From an uncultured Prevotellaceae bacterium (GTDB lineage Bacteria > Bacteroidota > Bacteroidia > Bacteroidales > Bacteroidaceae), in contig CADASP010000026.1 in assembly GCA_902790625.1 (NCBI GenBank), forward strand, positions 1 through 64,000: a stretch of DNA of 64,000 nucleotides. Direction: 5' to 3'. Below, one piece after another: positions 43,513-52,254 of the stretch. How positions within the stretch are numbered: position 1 is the first letter of the stretch; each line of letters starts with the position of its first letter. Below the pieces are notes generated by a model that saw only the letters and a list, made by a program, of their open reading frames with translations, searched no databases and had not been told where the DNA came from. Position numbers and translations under genes: made by a program.

Positions 43513-44490
43513 CTAAATGCTCAGCTCGTCGAGCACGCGGATGAGCTTCTTGTCGAAAGGCTTGTCGGTGCGGATGCACTCCGAGAAGGGCACGTAGACC
43601 ACTTCGTTGTTGCGCACGCCCACCATCACGTTGCGCTGCCCTTGGCGAATAGCCTCGATGGCTCCCACGCCAGTGCGGCTGGCCAGGATGCGGTCGTGGG
43701 CCGAGGGCGAGCCGCCACGCTGCAGGTGGCCCAGGATGGAGACGCGCACGTCGAACTCGGGGAACTCCTTCTTCACGCGGTCGGCATAGTAGAGGGCGCC
43801 GCACTTGGGACTTTCCGACACGATGACGATGCACGACTTCTTCGACTTGCGTATGCCACGGCCCATGAACTGTGCCAGCTGGTCCACGTCGGTCATGTCC
43901 TCGGGGATGATGGCAGCCTCGGCACCACAGGCGATGGCCGAGTTCTGTGCCAGGAATCCGGCATCGCGACCCATCACCTCGACAAAGAAGATGCGCTCGT
44001 GCGAGTTGGCCGTGTCGCGGATGCGGTCGACGCACTCCATGATGGTGTTCATCGTGGTGTCGTAGCCGATGGTGCTGTCGGTGCCGTAGAGGTCGTTGTC
44101 GATGGTGCCGGGCAGTCCGATGACGGGGAAGTCGAACTCCATGCCGAAGTTGCGGGCGCCGGTGAGCGAGCCGTTGCCGCCAATCACCACCAGTGCGTCG
44201 ATTTCCTCTTTCATGCAGGTCTCGTAGGCTTTCTGCATGCCCTCCAGGGTCATGAACTCCTTGGAGCGGGCCGTCTTCAGGATGGTGCCGCCACGGGTGA
44301 TGATGCCGCTGACGTTCTCGGTGGTGAACTGCTTCACCTCGCCCTTGATGAGTCCGTCGTAGCCGCGGTAGATGCCTTTGATGCTAAAACCATTATATAT
44401 ACCCGCGCGCGTGACGGCACGGATAGCGGCGTTCATGCCTGGGGCGTCGCCGCCAGAGGTAAGGATTCCTATGGTTTTGATTTTTGCCAT
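43513..44490 (-). CDS. pfkA: 6-phosphofructokinase
   Basis: A 325-residue glycolytic kinase. The N-terminal GILTSGGDAPGMNAAIRAVT binds ATP, and LPGTIDNDLYGTDSTIGYDT has the catalytic Asp. EVMGRDAGFLA and GHLQRGGSPSAHDRILA are normal. The loop usually written GGDGS reads VVIGGNGSLTGARN, with Asn in place of the Asp that contacts Mg-nucleotide. The gene lies between mutA and the antiporter on the same strand, 48 bases upstream of mutA in coding order. The protein is otherwise complete. Confidence 0.93.
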   Translation of the reverse strand: MAKIKTIGILTSGGDAPGMNAAIRAVTRAGIYNGFSIKGIYRGYDGLIKGEVKQFTTENVSGIITRGGTILKTARSKEFMTLEGMQKAYETCMKEEIDALVVIGGNGSLTGARNFGMEFDFPVIGLPGTIDNDLYGTDSTIGYDTTMNTIMECVDRIRDTANSHERIFFVEVMGRDAGFLAQNSAIACGAEAAIIPEDMTDVDQLAQFMGRGIRKSKKSCIVIVSESPKCGALYYADRVKKEFPEFDVRVSILGHLQRGGSPSAHDRILASRTGVGAIEAIRQGQRNVMVGVRNNEVVYVPFSECIRTDKPFDKKLIRVLDELSI

Positions 44491-44536
44491 GGTGGTAGGG
44501 GTTTGTAGGTTTGGTAGGTTTTGTAGGTTTAGTAAA

Positions 44537-45928
44537 TTATTTGAGGAGTGACACCTCGGCGAAGAGTATGGCCATGCCCAGCAGCCATCCGCAAAGCACT
44601 TTCGGGGCGATGCGCCGGGCGTACCATCCCAGTCGGATGTGCTCCATCTGCATCAGGGCGATGCCGCAGGCGCTGCCTACCGACAGCAGACAGCCGCCCA
44701 CGCCCGTGGCGAAGGCCACCACGAGCCAGTAGGAGCCGTTCTGCCCATAGTCGCCACTGGTGGTGGCCACATCGTGCAGCGACTGTGCGAAGCTGATGTC
44801 GCTGATGGCAATGGTGAACATGTCGACGCAGCTGCTGAGCAGACCAGAGATGGCTCCGATAATCCAGATGTTGCCTATCGTCTGTTCCACCCACTGTGCG
44901 ATGTCGCCGAGCACGCCCGTCTCGGCCACGGCACCGAAGCCCAGCATGATGCCCATGACGAAGAGCATCTGCTGGATGGCGCCATACTGCAGCACACGGG
45001 GGAAACGGCGCTGCGACATCTGGTCGGCATTCATCAGCTTGCGGTTGAAGCCCTCGTTCACCACCCACAGCACGCTGAGCACGCACAGGGCGCCGAGAAA
45101 TGGCGAGAGGCGCGTGAGGCTGAGGAAGGTGGGCACAAACCACAGGCCGCCGATGCCCACGAAGAGCATCAGCAGGCGCTGCCAGCGGTTCAGACGGGTG
45201 TCGTCGCCGCGATAGGGAGCCACCGTCCACTCGATGTCGAGACGGCTGGGCAGCTCGCGGTTGATGAGGATGGTGGGCACCACCCAGGCCACGATGGCAG
45301 GCAGCAACAGGAAGGCAGAGAAGCGGGTGGCCGTGACGGCCTCGTCGCCCCATAGCAGCAGGCCCGTACAGTCGCCAATGACGGTGAAACAGCCGCCACA
45401 GCAGGCCGCTAGCACAATCGATGAGCCGATGAGCATGCGCTGGGGGCGGCTCTTCACGATGCTGTGCATCATCACCAGCATCAGCATGGAGGTGGCCAGG
45501 TTGTCGAGCGTGGCCGACAGCACGAAGGTGGCCAGCGTCAGCGTCCACAGCACGCGCTTGGGGTTGCGGGTGCGAATCCACTCGTTGATGAAGTCGAAGC
45601 AGCCGTTGTTGTTCAGAATTTCAATAATCGACATCGTGGCCAGCAGGAACATCACGATGGCTGCTGCGCGCCCCACATACTTCAGGAACAGATGGTCGTA
45701 GATGAAGTATTTCACCGTCTTGCTCGTCGACTCGGCTCCCGCCAAGTATTCGGCATACTCAGCCGCATGCTGGCTCTGCACAAAGTCGTCGCCCCAGATG
45801 ACGAACACCACCCAGCTGATGGTGCCCAGAAACATGGCAATGGCCGCCTTGTTCACCCCGGTGAGATGGCCGGTGGCTATCAGCACATAGCTGAAGACGA
45901 GCATGGCTACGATGATGATGGTCATCAT
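44537..45928 (-). CDS. nhaD: NhaD-type sodium:proton antiporter
   Basis: A 463-residue inner-membrane protein with about 12-13 hydrophobic segments. FVLSATLDNLATSMLMLVMM matches the family helix with charged Asp/Asn residues that move Na and H. VLAACCGGCFTVIGDCTGLLL and the C-terminal GGCLLSVGSACGIALMQME are also typical. It exports Na in exchange for H. The gene lies 46 bases upstream (in coding direction) of pfkA. A tandem GGAGTTA tract lies before it. Confidence 0.88.
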   Translation of the reverse strand: MMTIIIVAMLVFSYVLIATGHLTGVNKAAIAMFLGTISWVVFVIWGDDFVQSQHAAEYAEYLAGAESTSKTVKYFIYDHLFLKYVGRAAAIVMFLLATMSIIEILNNNGCFDFINEWIRTRNPKRVLWTLTLATFVLSATLDNLATSMLMLVMMHSIVKSRPQRMLIGSSIVLAACCGGCFTVIGDCTGLLLWGDEAVTATRFSAFLLLPAIVAWVVPTILINRELPSRLDIEWTVAPYRGDDTRLNRWQRLLMLFVGIGGLWFVPTFLSLTRLSPFLGALCVLSVLWVVNEGFNRKLMNADQMSQRRFPRVLQYGAIQQMLFVMGIMLGFGAVAETGVLGDIAQWVEQTIGNIWIIGAISGLLSSCVDMFTIAISDISFAQSLHDVATTSGDYGQNGSYWLVVAFATGVGGCLLSVGSACGIALMQMEHIRLGWYARRIAPKVLCGWLLGMAILFAEVSLLK

Positions 45929-45976
45929 GAGGAGTTAGGAGTTAGGAGTGAGGAGTTAGGAGTTAGGAGTGAGGAG
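45929..45976. repeat. GGAGTTA tandem repeats
   Basis: Seven- to eight-base units GAGTTAG/GAGTGAG repeat about seven times between nhaD and the OmpH-like gene. A shorter relative lies near 48355-48385. It may be a product of slippage. Confidence 0.7.
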
Positions 45977-45990
45977 TTGCGGATGACGAA

Positions 45991-46581
45991 TTATTTTTCG
46001 CTTTTGGGTTGCTGCTTGTTGTAGCGGCTGTTGAGGCCGTTGATGACATCCTGCGTGATGTCGAACTTGTCGTCGCTGAAGAGCACGGTGGCCTTGTTCA
46101 GGATCATGTCGTATTTCTTGTCCTTGTTGTAGACGGCCAGGAAATTGTCGAGGCTGTCCTGCATGGCCTTCAGGAAGTCGGCCTGCTTCTGTGCCAGCTC
46201 GTTGTTCAGGCGCGAAGCCAGTGCCACGGCGTTGTTGCGCTCCTGCTCCAAGGCAGCCACGGCGGTGTTGTACTGCTGCTCGCTGGTGAACCCATTGTTC
46301 TGCAGCTTGGTGCGGATGCTGTTCTCCGAGCGTTGCAGCTCTTTCTCCTTGTTGCTCAGCACGGTGTTGGCATTGGCGCTCAGCTTCTCCAGCGAGTCCT
46401 TCATCACCTTGGCATACTCGTAGTGCTCGGTCAGCGAGTCGAGTTCCACAAAGGCCAACCGCAGCCCCTGCTGCTCTGGCTCTGAGGATGCGCCGTCCAT
46501 CTTTGAAGGCTGATTGTTGCACGAGGCCATCACCAGGATGAGGGCCAGAAGGATCACTGTCTTGAAAATGCTCTTTTTCAT
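45991..46581 (-). CDS. OmpH/Skp-like coiled-coil lipoprotein
   Basis: A 196-residue lipoprotein. The signal MKKSIFKTVILLALILVMAS ends with the lipidated Cys in MASC. The mature protein is a long charged coiled coil (residues 60-140), with LRLAFVELDSLTEHYEYAKV at its start as in OmpH/Skp chaperones. It likely binds unfolded outer membrane proteins, though the lipid anchor is not typical of soluble Skp. An alternative start, MNSNNLKMKKS at 46602, overlaps the stop of the upstream small gene by 4 bases and cannot be excluded. Confidence 0.8.
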   Translation of the reverse strand: MKKSIFKTVILLALILVMASCNNQPSKMDGASSEPEQQGLRLAFVELDSLTEHYEYAKVMKDSLEKLSANANTVLSNKEKELQRSENSIRTKLQNNGFTSEQQYNTAVAALEQERNNAVALASRLNNELAQKQADFLKAMQDSLDNFLAVYNKDKKYDMILNKATVLFSDDKFDITQDVINGLNSRYNKQQPKSEK

Positions 46582-46598
46582 TTTTAAATTATTAGAAT

Positions 46599-46829
46599 TC
46601 ATTGCTTGTCTATACTGTACTGCGCCCTTTCGCTCACCGCCCATGGGCTGCGCTGTCGCAGCTCGCGGTCTTGGTCTATCACGCAGTGAATACCCCGCTG
46701 CCGCATGGCTTCGGAGTCGTGGATATGCTGCGACGAGAACCTGCCGCCGCGCTTGAAAATCACCTTCACGCACAAAAATGCTACCGAGATAGCAATTATT
46801 AACGTTGAGATGACGATTATTCCAATCAT
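46599..46829 (-). CDS. Small single-span membrane protein (76 aa)
   Basis: The protein starts MIGIIVISTLIIAISVAFLC, a membrane segment, and continues with a short basic part KVIFKRGGRFSSQHIHDSEA and a tail with MRQRGIHCVIDQDREL. The GGRF-H-D-RGI-C-QDRE pattern is, from memory, common to small Bacteroidales envelope proteins of unknown role. It lies directly before the OmpH-like gene and may be its partner. The ATG at 46829 was taken; the longer frame overlaps the promoter. Confidence 0.7.
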   Translation of the reverse strand: MIGIIVISTLIIAISVAFLCVKVIFKRGGRFSSQHIHDSEAMRQRGIHCVIDQDRELRQRSPWAVSERAQYSIDKQ

Positions 46830-46835
46830 TTTTGC

Positions 46836-46857
46836 TACTTTTGCGGGTGCAAAGTTA
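46836..46857. promoter_or_regulatory. Overlapping divergent promoters
   Basis: On the plus strand TACTTTTG (46836-46843) points to pepD; on the minus strand TAACTTTG (46850-46857) points to the small membrane protein. The elements lie so close that RNA polymerase could probably not use both at once. Confidence 0.55.
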
Positions 46858-46896
46858 ATCAATTAATATCAAACACTACAAATTAAATCATTAAAA

Positions 46897-48348
46897 ATGA
46901 ATAAAAATGAACTAAAACCTGCATCTGTGTTCGAGCAGTTTGCAAAGATTAACACAATTCCGCGTCCTTCGAAGCGCGAAGAGCAGATGATAGCCTATCT
47001 GAAAGGGTGGGGCGAAGCCCACGGTCTGGACACGAAAGTGGACGAGACGGGCAATGTCATCATACGCAAACCGGCCACCAAGGGCTACGAGCAGCGCAAG
47101 ACCGTCATCTTGCAGAGCCACATGGACATGGTGTGCGACAAGCTGGTGGACGTGAGTTTCGACTTCGACCACGATGCCATCCAGACGTATGTGGATGGTG
47201 AGTGGCTTCGCGCCAAGGGTACCACGCTGGGTGCCGACGATGGCATCGGCTGCGCCATAGAGCTGGCCATACTCGAAGCCGACGACATTGAGCACGGCCC
47301 GCTGGAGTGCGTCTTCACACGCGACGAGGAGACGGGACTGAGCGGTGCCGAAGGCATGAAGAGCGGATTTATGACGGGCGACTACCTCATCAACCTCGAC
47401 TCGGAAGACGAGGGCGAAATCTTCGTCAGCTGCGCCGGTGGCCGCAACACCACGGCACAGTTCAGCTTTCAGCGCGAGGAGGCTCCACAGGGCAGCTTCT
47501 TCCTGCGCGCTCAGCTGAAGGGCCTCACGGGCGGGCACTCGGGCGACGACATCAACAAGAAGCGCGCCAATGCCATCAAACTGCTTGGGCGATTCCTGTT
47601 CCAGACGTGGAACCGCTACGAGGGTGTGCGCCTGGCACAGTTCCACAGCGGCAAGCTGCACAATGCCATCCCCCGCGACGGCATGTTCGTCATTGCCGTG
47701 CCCAACGAGATGAAGGAGAACGTGAAAGCCGACTGGAACGTGTTCAGCGCACAAGTGGAGGACGAGTTCCACGTCACCGATACACAGATGGTGTGGGCGA
47801 TGGAGAGCTGCGAGGCCGAGCCAGTGGTGGAGCCTGCAGTGGCCCGCAACTTCGTGTGGGCGCTGCAGGCTGTCGACAACGGTGTCTACGCCATCTGCCA
47901 GGATCCCGAGCTGAACGGCATGGTGGAGACCTCGTCGAACATCGCTTCGGTGCACACATTGGAAACGGAAATCAACATCCTCTCGTCGCAGCGCAGCAAC
48001 GTGATGTCGAACCTCGACAATATGTGCGCCACCATCGTCTCCACGTTCCAACTGGCTGGTGCCCAAGCTTGTAGTAGCGACGGATATCCTGCATGGAAGA
48101 TGAAGGCCGAGAGCCATCTGCGCGACACCGTGGTGGACTGCTACAAGGAACTCTTCGGCCGTGAGCCTGTGGTGCGGGGCATCCATGCCGGACTGGAGTG
48201 CGGCCTCTTCTCCGAGCGCTATCCCAATCTCGACATGGTGAGCTTCGGACCCACGCTGCGCGATGTGCACACCCCCGACGAGCGGCTGCTCATCCCCACC
48301 GTGCAGATGGTGTGGGATCACCTGCTGCTGGTGCTGAAGCGTATATAA
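46897..48348 (+). CDS. pepD: Aminoacyl-histidine dipeptidase (beta-Ala-His dipeptidase, M20 family)
   Basis: A 483-residue cytoplasmic metallopeptidase. The di-zinc site is visible in VILQSHMDMVCDK, GADDGIGCAIEL and TRDEETGLSGAEG (catalytic Glu), with GGHSGDDINKKRANA after and a C-terminal His. An inserted lid domain separates the two halves of the metal site, as in PepD. It frees His or other residues from dipeptides. The gene is preceded by a promoter element at 46836 and followed by repeats. Confidence 0.93.
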   Translation: MNKNELKPASVFEQFAKINTIPRPSKREEQMIAYLKGWGEAHGLDTKVDETGNVIIRKPATKGYEQRKTVILQSHMDMVCDKLVDVSFDFDHDAIQTYVDGEWLRAKGTTLGADDGIGCAIELAILEADDIEHGPLECVFTRDEETGLSGAEGMKSGFMTGDYLINLDSEDEGEIFVSCAGGRNTTAQFSFQREEAPQGSFFLRAQLKGLTGGHSGDDINKKRANAIKLLGRFLFQTWNRYEGVRLAQFHSGKLHNAIPRDGMFVIAVPNEMKENVKADWNVFSAQVEDEFHVTDTQMVWAMESCEAEPVVEPAVARNFVWALQAVDNGVYAICQDPELNGMVETSSNIASVHTLETEINILSSQRSNVMSNLDNMCATIVSTFQLAGAQACSSDGYPAWKMKAESHLRDTVVDCYKELFGREPVVRGIHAGLECGLFSERYPNLDMVSFGPTLRDVHTPDERLLIPTVQMVWDHLLLVLKRI

Positions 48349-48439
48349 TTATATAAGGAGTTGGGGAGTAGAGGAGTTGGGGAGATAATAGTCTTCTTCC
48401 GCTGAAAACCGATGCCCAGCCCTTTCCCTCCCTTCAACT

Positions 48440-48683
48440 ACCATATATGAGTCCACTCCGAAAACCCTTCTCCACAAAATAACAACCCAAAAACAATGCG
48501 CAGCCGCTCCCCTCTTGAACCCTGCCCTTACGGGGAGGGGCTAGGGGTGGGGTCTCTAACATCCTGCGAGCGAATGATATACAGACCCTACCCCTAGCCC
48601 CTCCCCGTAAGGGCAGGGTTCAAGAGGGGAAGGGCTGCGCCGTCTTTCACGACAATATTGGTTTTCGGAGTGTACCATATATA
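48440..48683. repeat. Large nested inverted repeat (family C relative)
   Basis: The outer arms share CACTCCGAAAACC/GGTTTTCGGAGTG next to CATATAT words. The inner arms (48498-48640) run from GCGCAGCCGCTCCCCTCTTG and AACCCTGCCCTTACGGGGAG to their near complements ending GGGCTGCGC. Parts resemble 2835-2950. It lies after pepD and could fold into a very long hairpin. Confidence 0.65.
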
Positions 48684-48901
48684 CATCTCCTTGGAGTATT
48701 TCTGCCGCTCCCCCCGCCCCAGCAAGGGGCAGAGGGAGCGGACTATTCTGACAAATTCGACCAAACGGAAAATTGATAGCCATTTTCAACTGTAACAGAC
48801 CGGAAAGATTGTCAAAATATTTCAAAGGAAAAATAGTTCACGGCGGCGATGCATTTTAGCGTAAAAAATGGCTGTTAGGACTCCTTTTTTAACCCCCGCC
48901 A

Positions 48902-49214
48902 GATGAATAAATGAGGGGGAAAAGCCGTATTTTTGCACACATACCATGATTTTGTGCACATTATTTGCTCGTTTTTGGCCCCTTTTTGCGTTTCTGTAAG
49001 CACGCCTTAGAAAAAAAAGGCAACGCCAAATTTTTCTGCGGCGTTGACTTTTTAAAACCAGCGAAGCCCTTTTTTCGTCAAAAATCGCCTAAGCTGGTGA
49101 TTGCCAGTTATTTGGCGAACCCTCTCAAAATTTGAAAATTTTCGACCAAAAGTTTTTTCGCTCAGAATTTTTGAATTATGGAGGGGTAAAATGGCCGTTT
49201 TGTCAATATCTTTC
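48902..49214 (-). repeat. Dispersed repeat family A, copy 3 (reverse)
   Basis: 313 bases, reverse complement relative of 23343-23655 over the whole length. It includes the CAACGCCGCAGAAAAATTTG hairpin core that is identical to that in copy 1. The remaining parts of the gap 48349-49693 show no gene that I can support. Confidence 0.75.
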
Positions 49215-49693
49215 AAGGAAAAAACGTATCTCCGCTCTGGCAGGTATCTGCGTTTTTGGTAGCCGTCGTCCTGCACGTCTGACATGGCCAACAACCCCCT
49301 CAAGGCTTTTTCAACCGCAGGTCGAATTTTTGGCCCCCCTCTCTTATTCACGTGCACCGCTCTCATCAGAATTGAGAGGCGACCCATTCAGGGTCGATGT
49401 ACCTCCTGTCGTCCTATCCACAGGTCGTTTCGACCTACGGCTATTGAGCGGTGACGCTTCAACGTCAATTGCGGACACATTCGGATAATCATTCAAAATA
49501 ATGGGGCCGCCTCTTGGTCGAATCCTCTACAGAATCCAACCAAAAGGCGGCTCAATGTTTCATGGGCCATGGTGCGGAAGCAAAAACGCGACGCACTTTT
49601 CTGCTTAGGGCTTGCTCCTCGGTGCTGCGGATGGCACCCCCTGTCAAAAAGTGCTGCTCGAAGAACTTGGTCGGCAGCCATTGACGATGCCCG

Positions 49694-50179
49694 TCATTTC
49701 TTCGAGGGTACAAAGCTCTCCCAGGTCTGGTCGTCGTAGTATACCCTTATTTCGGTGACATGGCGGCGGGGGCGTTCAGGCAAGCGTATCTCCTCGCGAC
49801 CGTATCCGTTCATGTTGCGGGTGGCCATGGCATTCGAGCGCGGCTGTCCACTGGTCGACGGGGTGGGCGAGACGGCATCGTCGAAGTCGAGTGTGGATTC
49901 GTTGTAGCGCTGGGTTGATGTGCGAGAGCTGCCAGATGGCGGCGCCGACGTGCCCGACGAGTCGGCGGTGTCGACATACATGTTGCCGTGGCCGAAGAGC
50001 AGCCAGTCGGTGTTGAGGGCCGGCAGTTTTTTCTTGATCGACTCCACGATGTTGATGGTGGGGCGGGTGCGGTCGTTGAAGATGCCACTCAGGGTGGCGG
50101 GGGTGATTCCAATGAAGTCGGCAAACACCTGTTGGTTCATGTGCTGCGCCTCCATGATTTGCTTGATCCTGTCTTTCAT
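49694..50179 (-). CDS. XRE-type helix-turn-helix regulator
   Basis: A 161-residue protein. The first 65 residues are an XRE/Cro-type DNA-binding domain: MKDRIKQIMEAQHMNQQVFA, DFIGITPATLSGIFNDRTRP and TINIVESIKKKLPALNTDWL. A Ser/Thr/Pro-rich linker follows, and a short conserved tail TEIRVYYDDQTWESFVPSKK closes the protein. A similar layout is known for Bacteroidales regulators of unknown target. Its promoter element TACCTTTG (50232-50239) overlaps a TTTACAAA site, which suggests autoregulation. Confidence 0.82.
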   Translation of the reverse strand: MKDRIKQIMEAQHMNQQVFADFIGITPATLSGIFNDRTRPTINIVESIKKKLPALNTDWLLFGHGNMYVDTADSSGTSAPPSGSSRTSTQRYNESTLDFDDAVSPTPSTSGQPRSNAMATRNMNGYGREEIRLPERPRRHVTEIRVYYDDQTWESFVPSKK

Positions 50180-50227
50180 CGCTCAAAAATGGTCTTTTTT
50201 TACCTTTTTCGGGGTTTCTCGTTTGAG

Positions 50228-50690
50228 TTTACAAAGGTAAAGCTTTTTTTTTAACCCCACAACAATTTTGAAGAAAAATTTGCAAACCGCAAATTTAAAT
50301 TTCTTGTTTTAAATTTGTAAATCAAAACCAACTTTCTGCTTACAGGTGGCGTTCAGATTTGTAAATTCGAATTTAAGAAAATATATCAACAAATCTATTT
50401 CTTGAACCGATGACCTTAAATAAGTGAGTTGTAATCAAATATTTTCTCCAAATCGCGTTAGAAATCTCAAATATGCATTTCTAAACTCCAAAAATGGGCA
50501 TTTTGCATTTACAAAAACTTTGAGAATATAAATAAATGAATTGATATTCAATATAGTAAGACACCGCAAAAGAGAGTGAATATTTATAAATTTAGAAAAT
50601 AAAATCAGAACTTTAAATTTAAATATTCACAAATTTAAATGCTGATAATCGCCGAAAAAGTCACTTTGGCTATCTTTAATGATTTACAAA
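50228..50690. promoter_or_regulatory. AT-rich region with five TTTGTAAA/TTTACAAA sites
   Basis: In a window near 50% GC this gap is far lower. The 8-base word TTTGTAAA or its complement TTTACAAA occurs at 50228, 50314, 50358, 50508 and 50683. The first overlaps the XRE gene promoter. No gene is seen in 50240-50958. Confidence 0.45.
50232..50239 (-). promoter_or_regulatory. -7 element of the XRE regulator promoter
   Basis: TACCTTTG on the minus strand; GTTG, one base from TTTG, lies 20 bases upstream at 50260-50263. The leader is about 45 bases. Confidence 0.55.
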
Positions 50691-50767
50691 CGTAAACAAC
50701 TGTATGCAGGTTTAAAGATTTAAACTTGACGTAATTAAACGTTAAGAAACGCAAACGCTAAATTTTC

Positions 50768-50870
50768 ACCCCTCGAAAACACCCAAAATCGCCAAAATTA
50801 AAAAATTCTGAACGAAGGGGCGAAAAGTTGTTTTTTTTTGAATTTTGAGAGGGGTTATTTTGCCCGAACC
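50768..50870 (+). repeat. Partial family A repeat
   Basis: AATTCTGAACGAA and GAATTTTGAGAGGGGTTATT match the first third of family A. The hairpin and later blocks are missing. Confidence 0.45.
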
Positions 50871-50958
50871 CCGTTTGTGAATCGGCTTTTGCGGCAAAAA
50901 AAAACACCCTTGGCGAGTGTTCATTCTAGAGAAAAAAAGGGGCGAAAAAGGCACTTTT

Positions 50959-51987
50959 TTAGTGGAGGATGAAGAAGATGAGCTCCTTCATCAGCTCGCC
51001 AGCGGGGGTGTTTGGGTTGTCCAAACCCTTACTTTTGGCATCTATTTCGCGTATTTTGCCGATAATGTTCATCACTTTCATGGCAGTGTAGTTTCGCATG
51101 CCGGTCATGTAGTCCATGGCTGGATAGGACGTTCTGAACCCCAGCCACTGGGCCACGCTGTCGGGGCTGTTGCGGTTGGGAGCGTAGAAGGCGATGATGA
51201 GATTCTGGAAATAACTGAACAGCAGCGGCAGGAAGGAATAGATGCTGCCGGCCTTCGGGTTCTTGTCGAAATAGTCGATGATTTGGTAGGCCTTGTATAT
51301 GTTGCGGTTCACGATGGCATCCTTCAGTTCAAAGCCGTTGAAGTCCTTGCTCACCCCTATTTGCTCCTCCACCACCTCGGGCGTCACCATTCGGTTGTCC
51401 TTGGGCAGCGATATCATCACCTTGTCGAGCTCGCTGGTGAGGCGGCTCAGGTCCGAGCCTATGTGGTCGGCAATCATCTGGGCCGACTTCATGTCGACGC
51501 CCACCTGGTGCTTGCCTAAATAGTCAATCACAAACTCGGGCAGCTTGTTGTCTTTCAGCTTCATGCTCTCGAAGAGGACGCACGTCTGCTGGATAATCTT
51601 CAAGTATTCGCGCTTGCGGCCGTCTATCTTGCCGTTTTTATGGCACATCACAAGTATGGTGCTCTTCATTGGCTTCTCGAAGTATTTCTGCAGGGCATCG
51701 GTCTGCTTGATGTTCTGCGCCTCCTTCACTATCACCACCTGTCGCTCGGCCATCATGGGATAGCGGCGGGCGGCGTCTACCACTTGCGAAGCACTGACAT
51801 CGCTGCCAAAGAGGATGGTCTGGTTGAAGTCGCGCTCCTCGGGGGCGAGGGCATTCTCGGCGATATAGTCGCTGATTTGGTCGATATAATACGACTCGTC
51901 GCCGTGCAGATAGTACACGGGGGCAAACTTGCGGGCCTGCAGGTCGCGCATGATGCTGTCGAAACTCACTTTCTTCGTCTCTGCCAT
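50959..51987 (-). CDS. holA: DNA polymerase III subunit delta
   Basis: A 342-residue clamp-loader subunit that opens the sliding clamp. The N-terminal part VYYLHGDESYYIDQISDYIA is typical for HolA, as are ILFGSDVSASQVVDAARRYP and VVIVKEAQNIKQTDALQKYF. The middle region has the lid-like DNKLPEFVIDYLGKHQVGVD. The C-terminal collar helices include SIYSFLPLLFSYFQNLIIAF. It lacks its own P-loop as expected. The gene stands alone on the minus strand, divergent from GH115. Confidence 0.93.
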   Translation of the reverse strand: MAETKKVSFDSIMRDLQARKFAPVYYLHGDESYYIDQISDYIAENALAPEERDFNQTILFGSDVSASQVVDAARRYPMMAERQVVIVKEAQNIKQTDALQKYFEKPMKSTILVMCHKNGKIDGRKREYLKIIQQTCVLFESMKLKDNKLPEFVIDYLGKHQVGVDMKSAQMIADHIGSDLSRLTSELDKVMISLPKDNRMVTPEVVEEQIGVSKDFNGFELKDAIVNRNIYKAYQIIDYFDKNPKAGSIYSFLPLLFSYFQNLIIAFYAPNRNSPDSVAQWLGFRTSYPAMDYMTGMRNYTAMKVMNIIGKIREIDAKSKGLDNPNTPAGELMKELIFFILH

Positions 51988-52200
51988 GGGCCTTTGTCTT
52001 TTTTTATTGTCACTCGCCTACCACAACAGGGGGGCATGGAGCCTCTGTGGTGACGTGAGTGCCCCATTCGGGGCTTGTCGCAATTGTGGTGCAAAGATAC
52101 AAATAATTATTGAAATTTTTCGTTTTTCTCCCAATTTGTGCAATTTGGCCAACAATTTTGTGCTTTTCCACCTTTTATATACGTTTTTTGCGGCCAATCG

Positions 52201-52231
52201 ATTGATAATCGAAAAAAAATGTGTATTTTTG
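52201..52231 (+). promoter_or_regulatory. Promoter of the GH115 gene
   Basis: ATTG at 52201-52204, 19 bases, TATTTTTG at 52224-52231, close to the Bacteroidales form, 23 bases before ATG 52255. Confidence 0.5.
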
Positions 52232-52254
52232 CTCTTGAAAATCCTATAAGAAAG

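Noticed and set aside
46912..48321. Open frame of 469 codons opposite pepD
   Set aside because: Antisense shadow; pepD has full catalytic motifs.
49493..49681. Short minus-strand open frame downstream of the XRE regulator
   Set aside because: Composition is that of random sequence, there is no promoter or ribosome site, and it sits in a repeat-rich gap.
50240..50760. AT-rich gap as the chromosomal replication origin
   Set aside because: No cluster of DnaA boxes (TTATCCACA-like) was seen and no dnaA or dnaN is nearby. Low GC alone is not enough.
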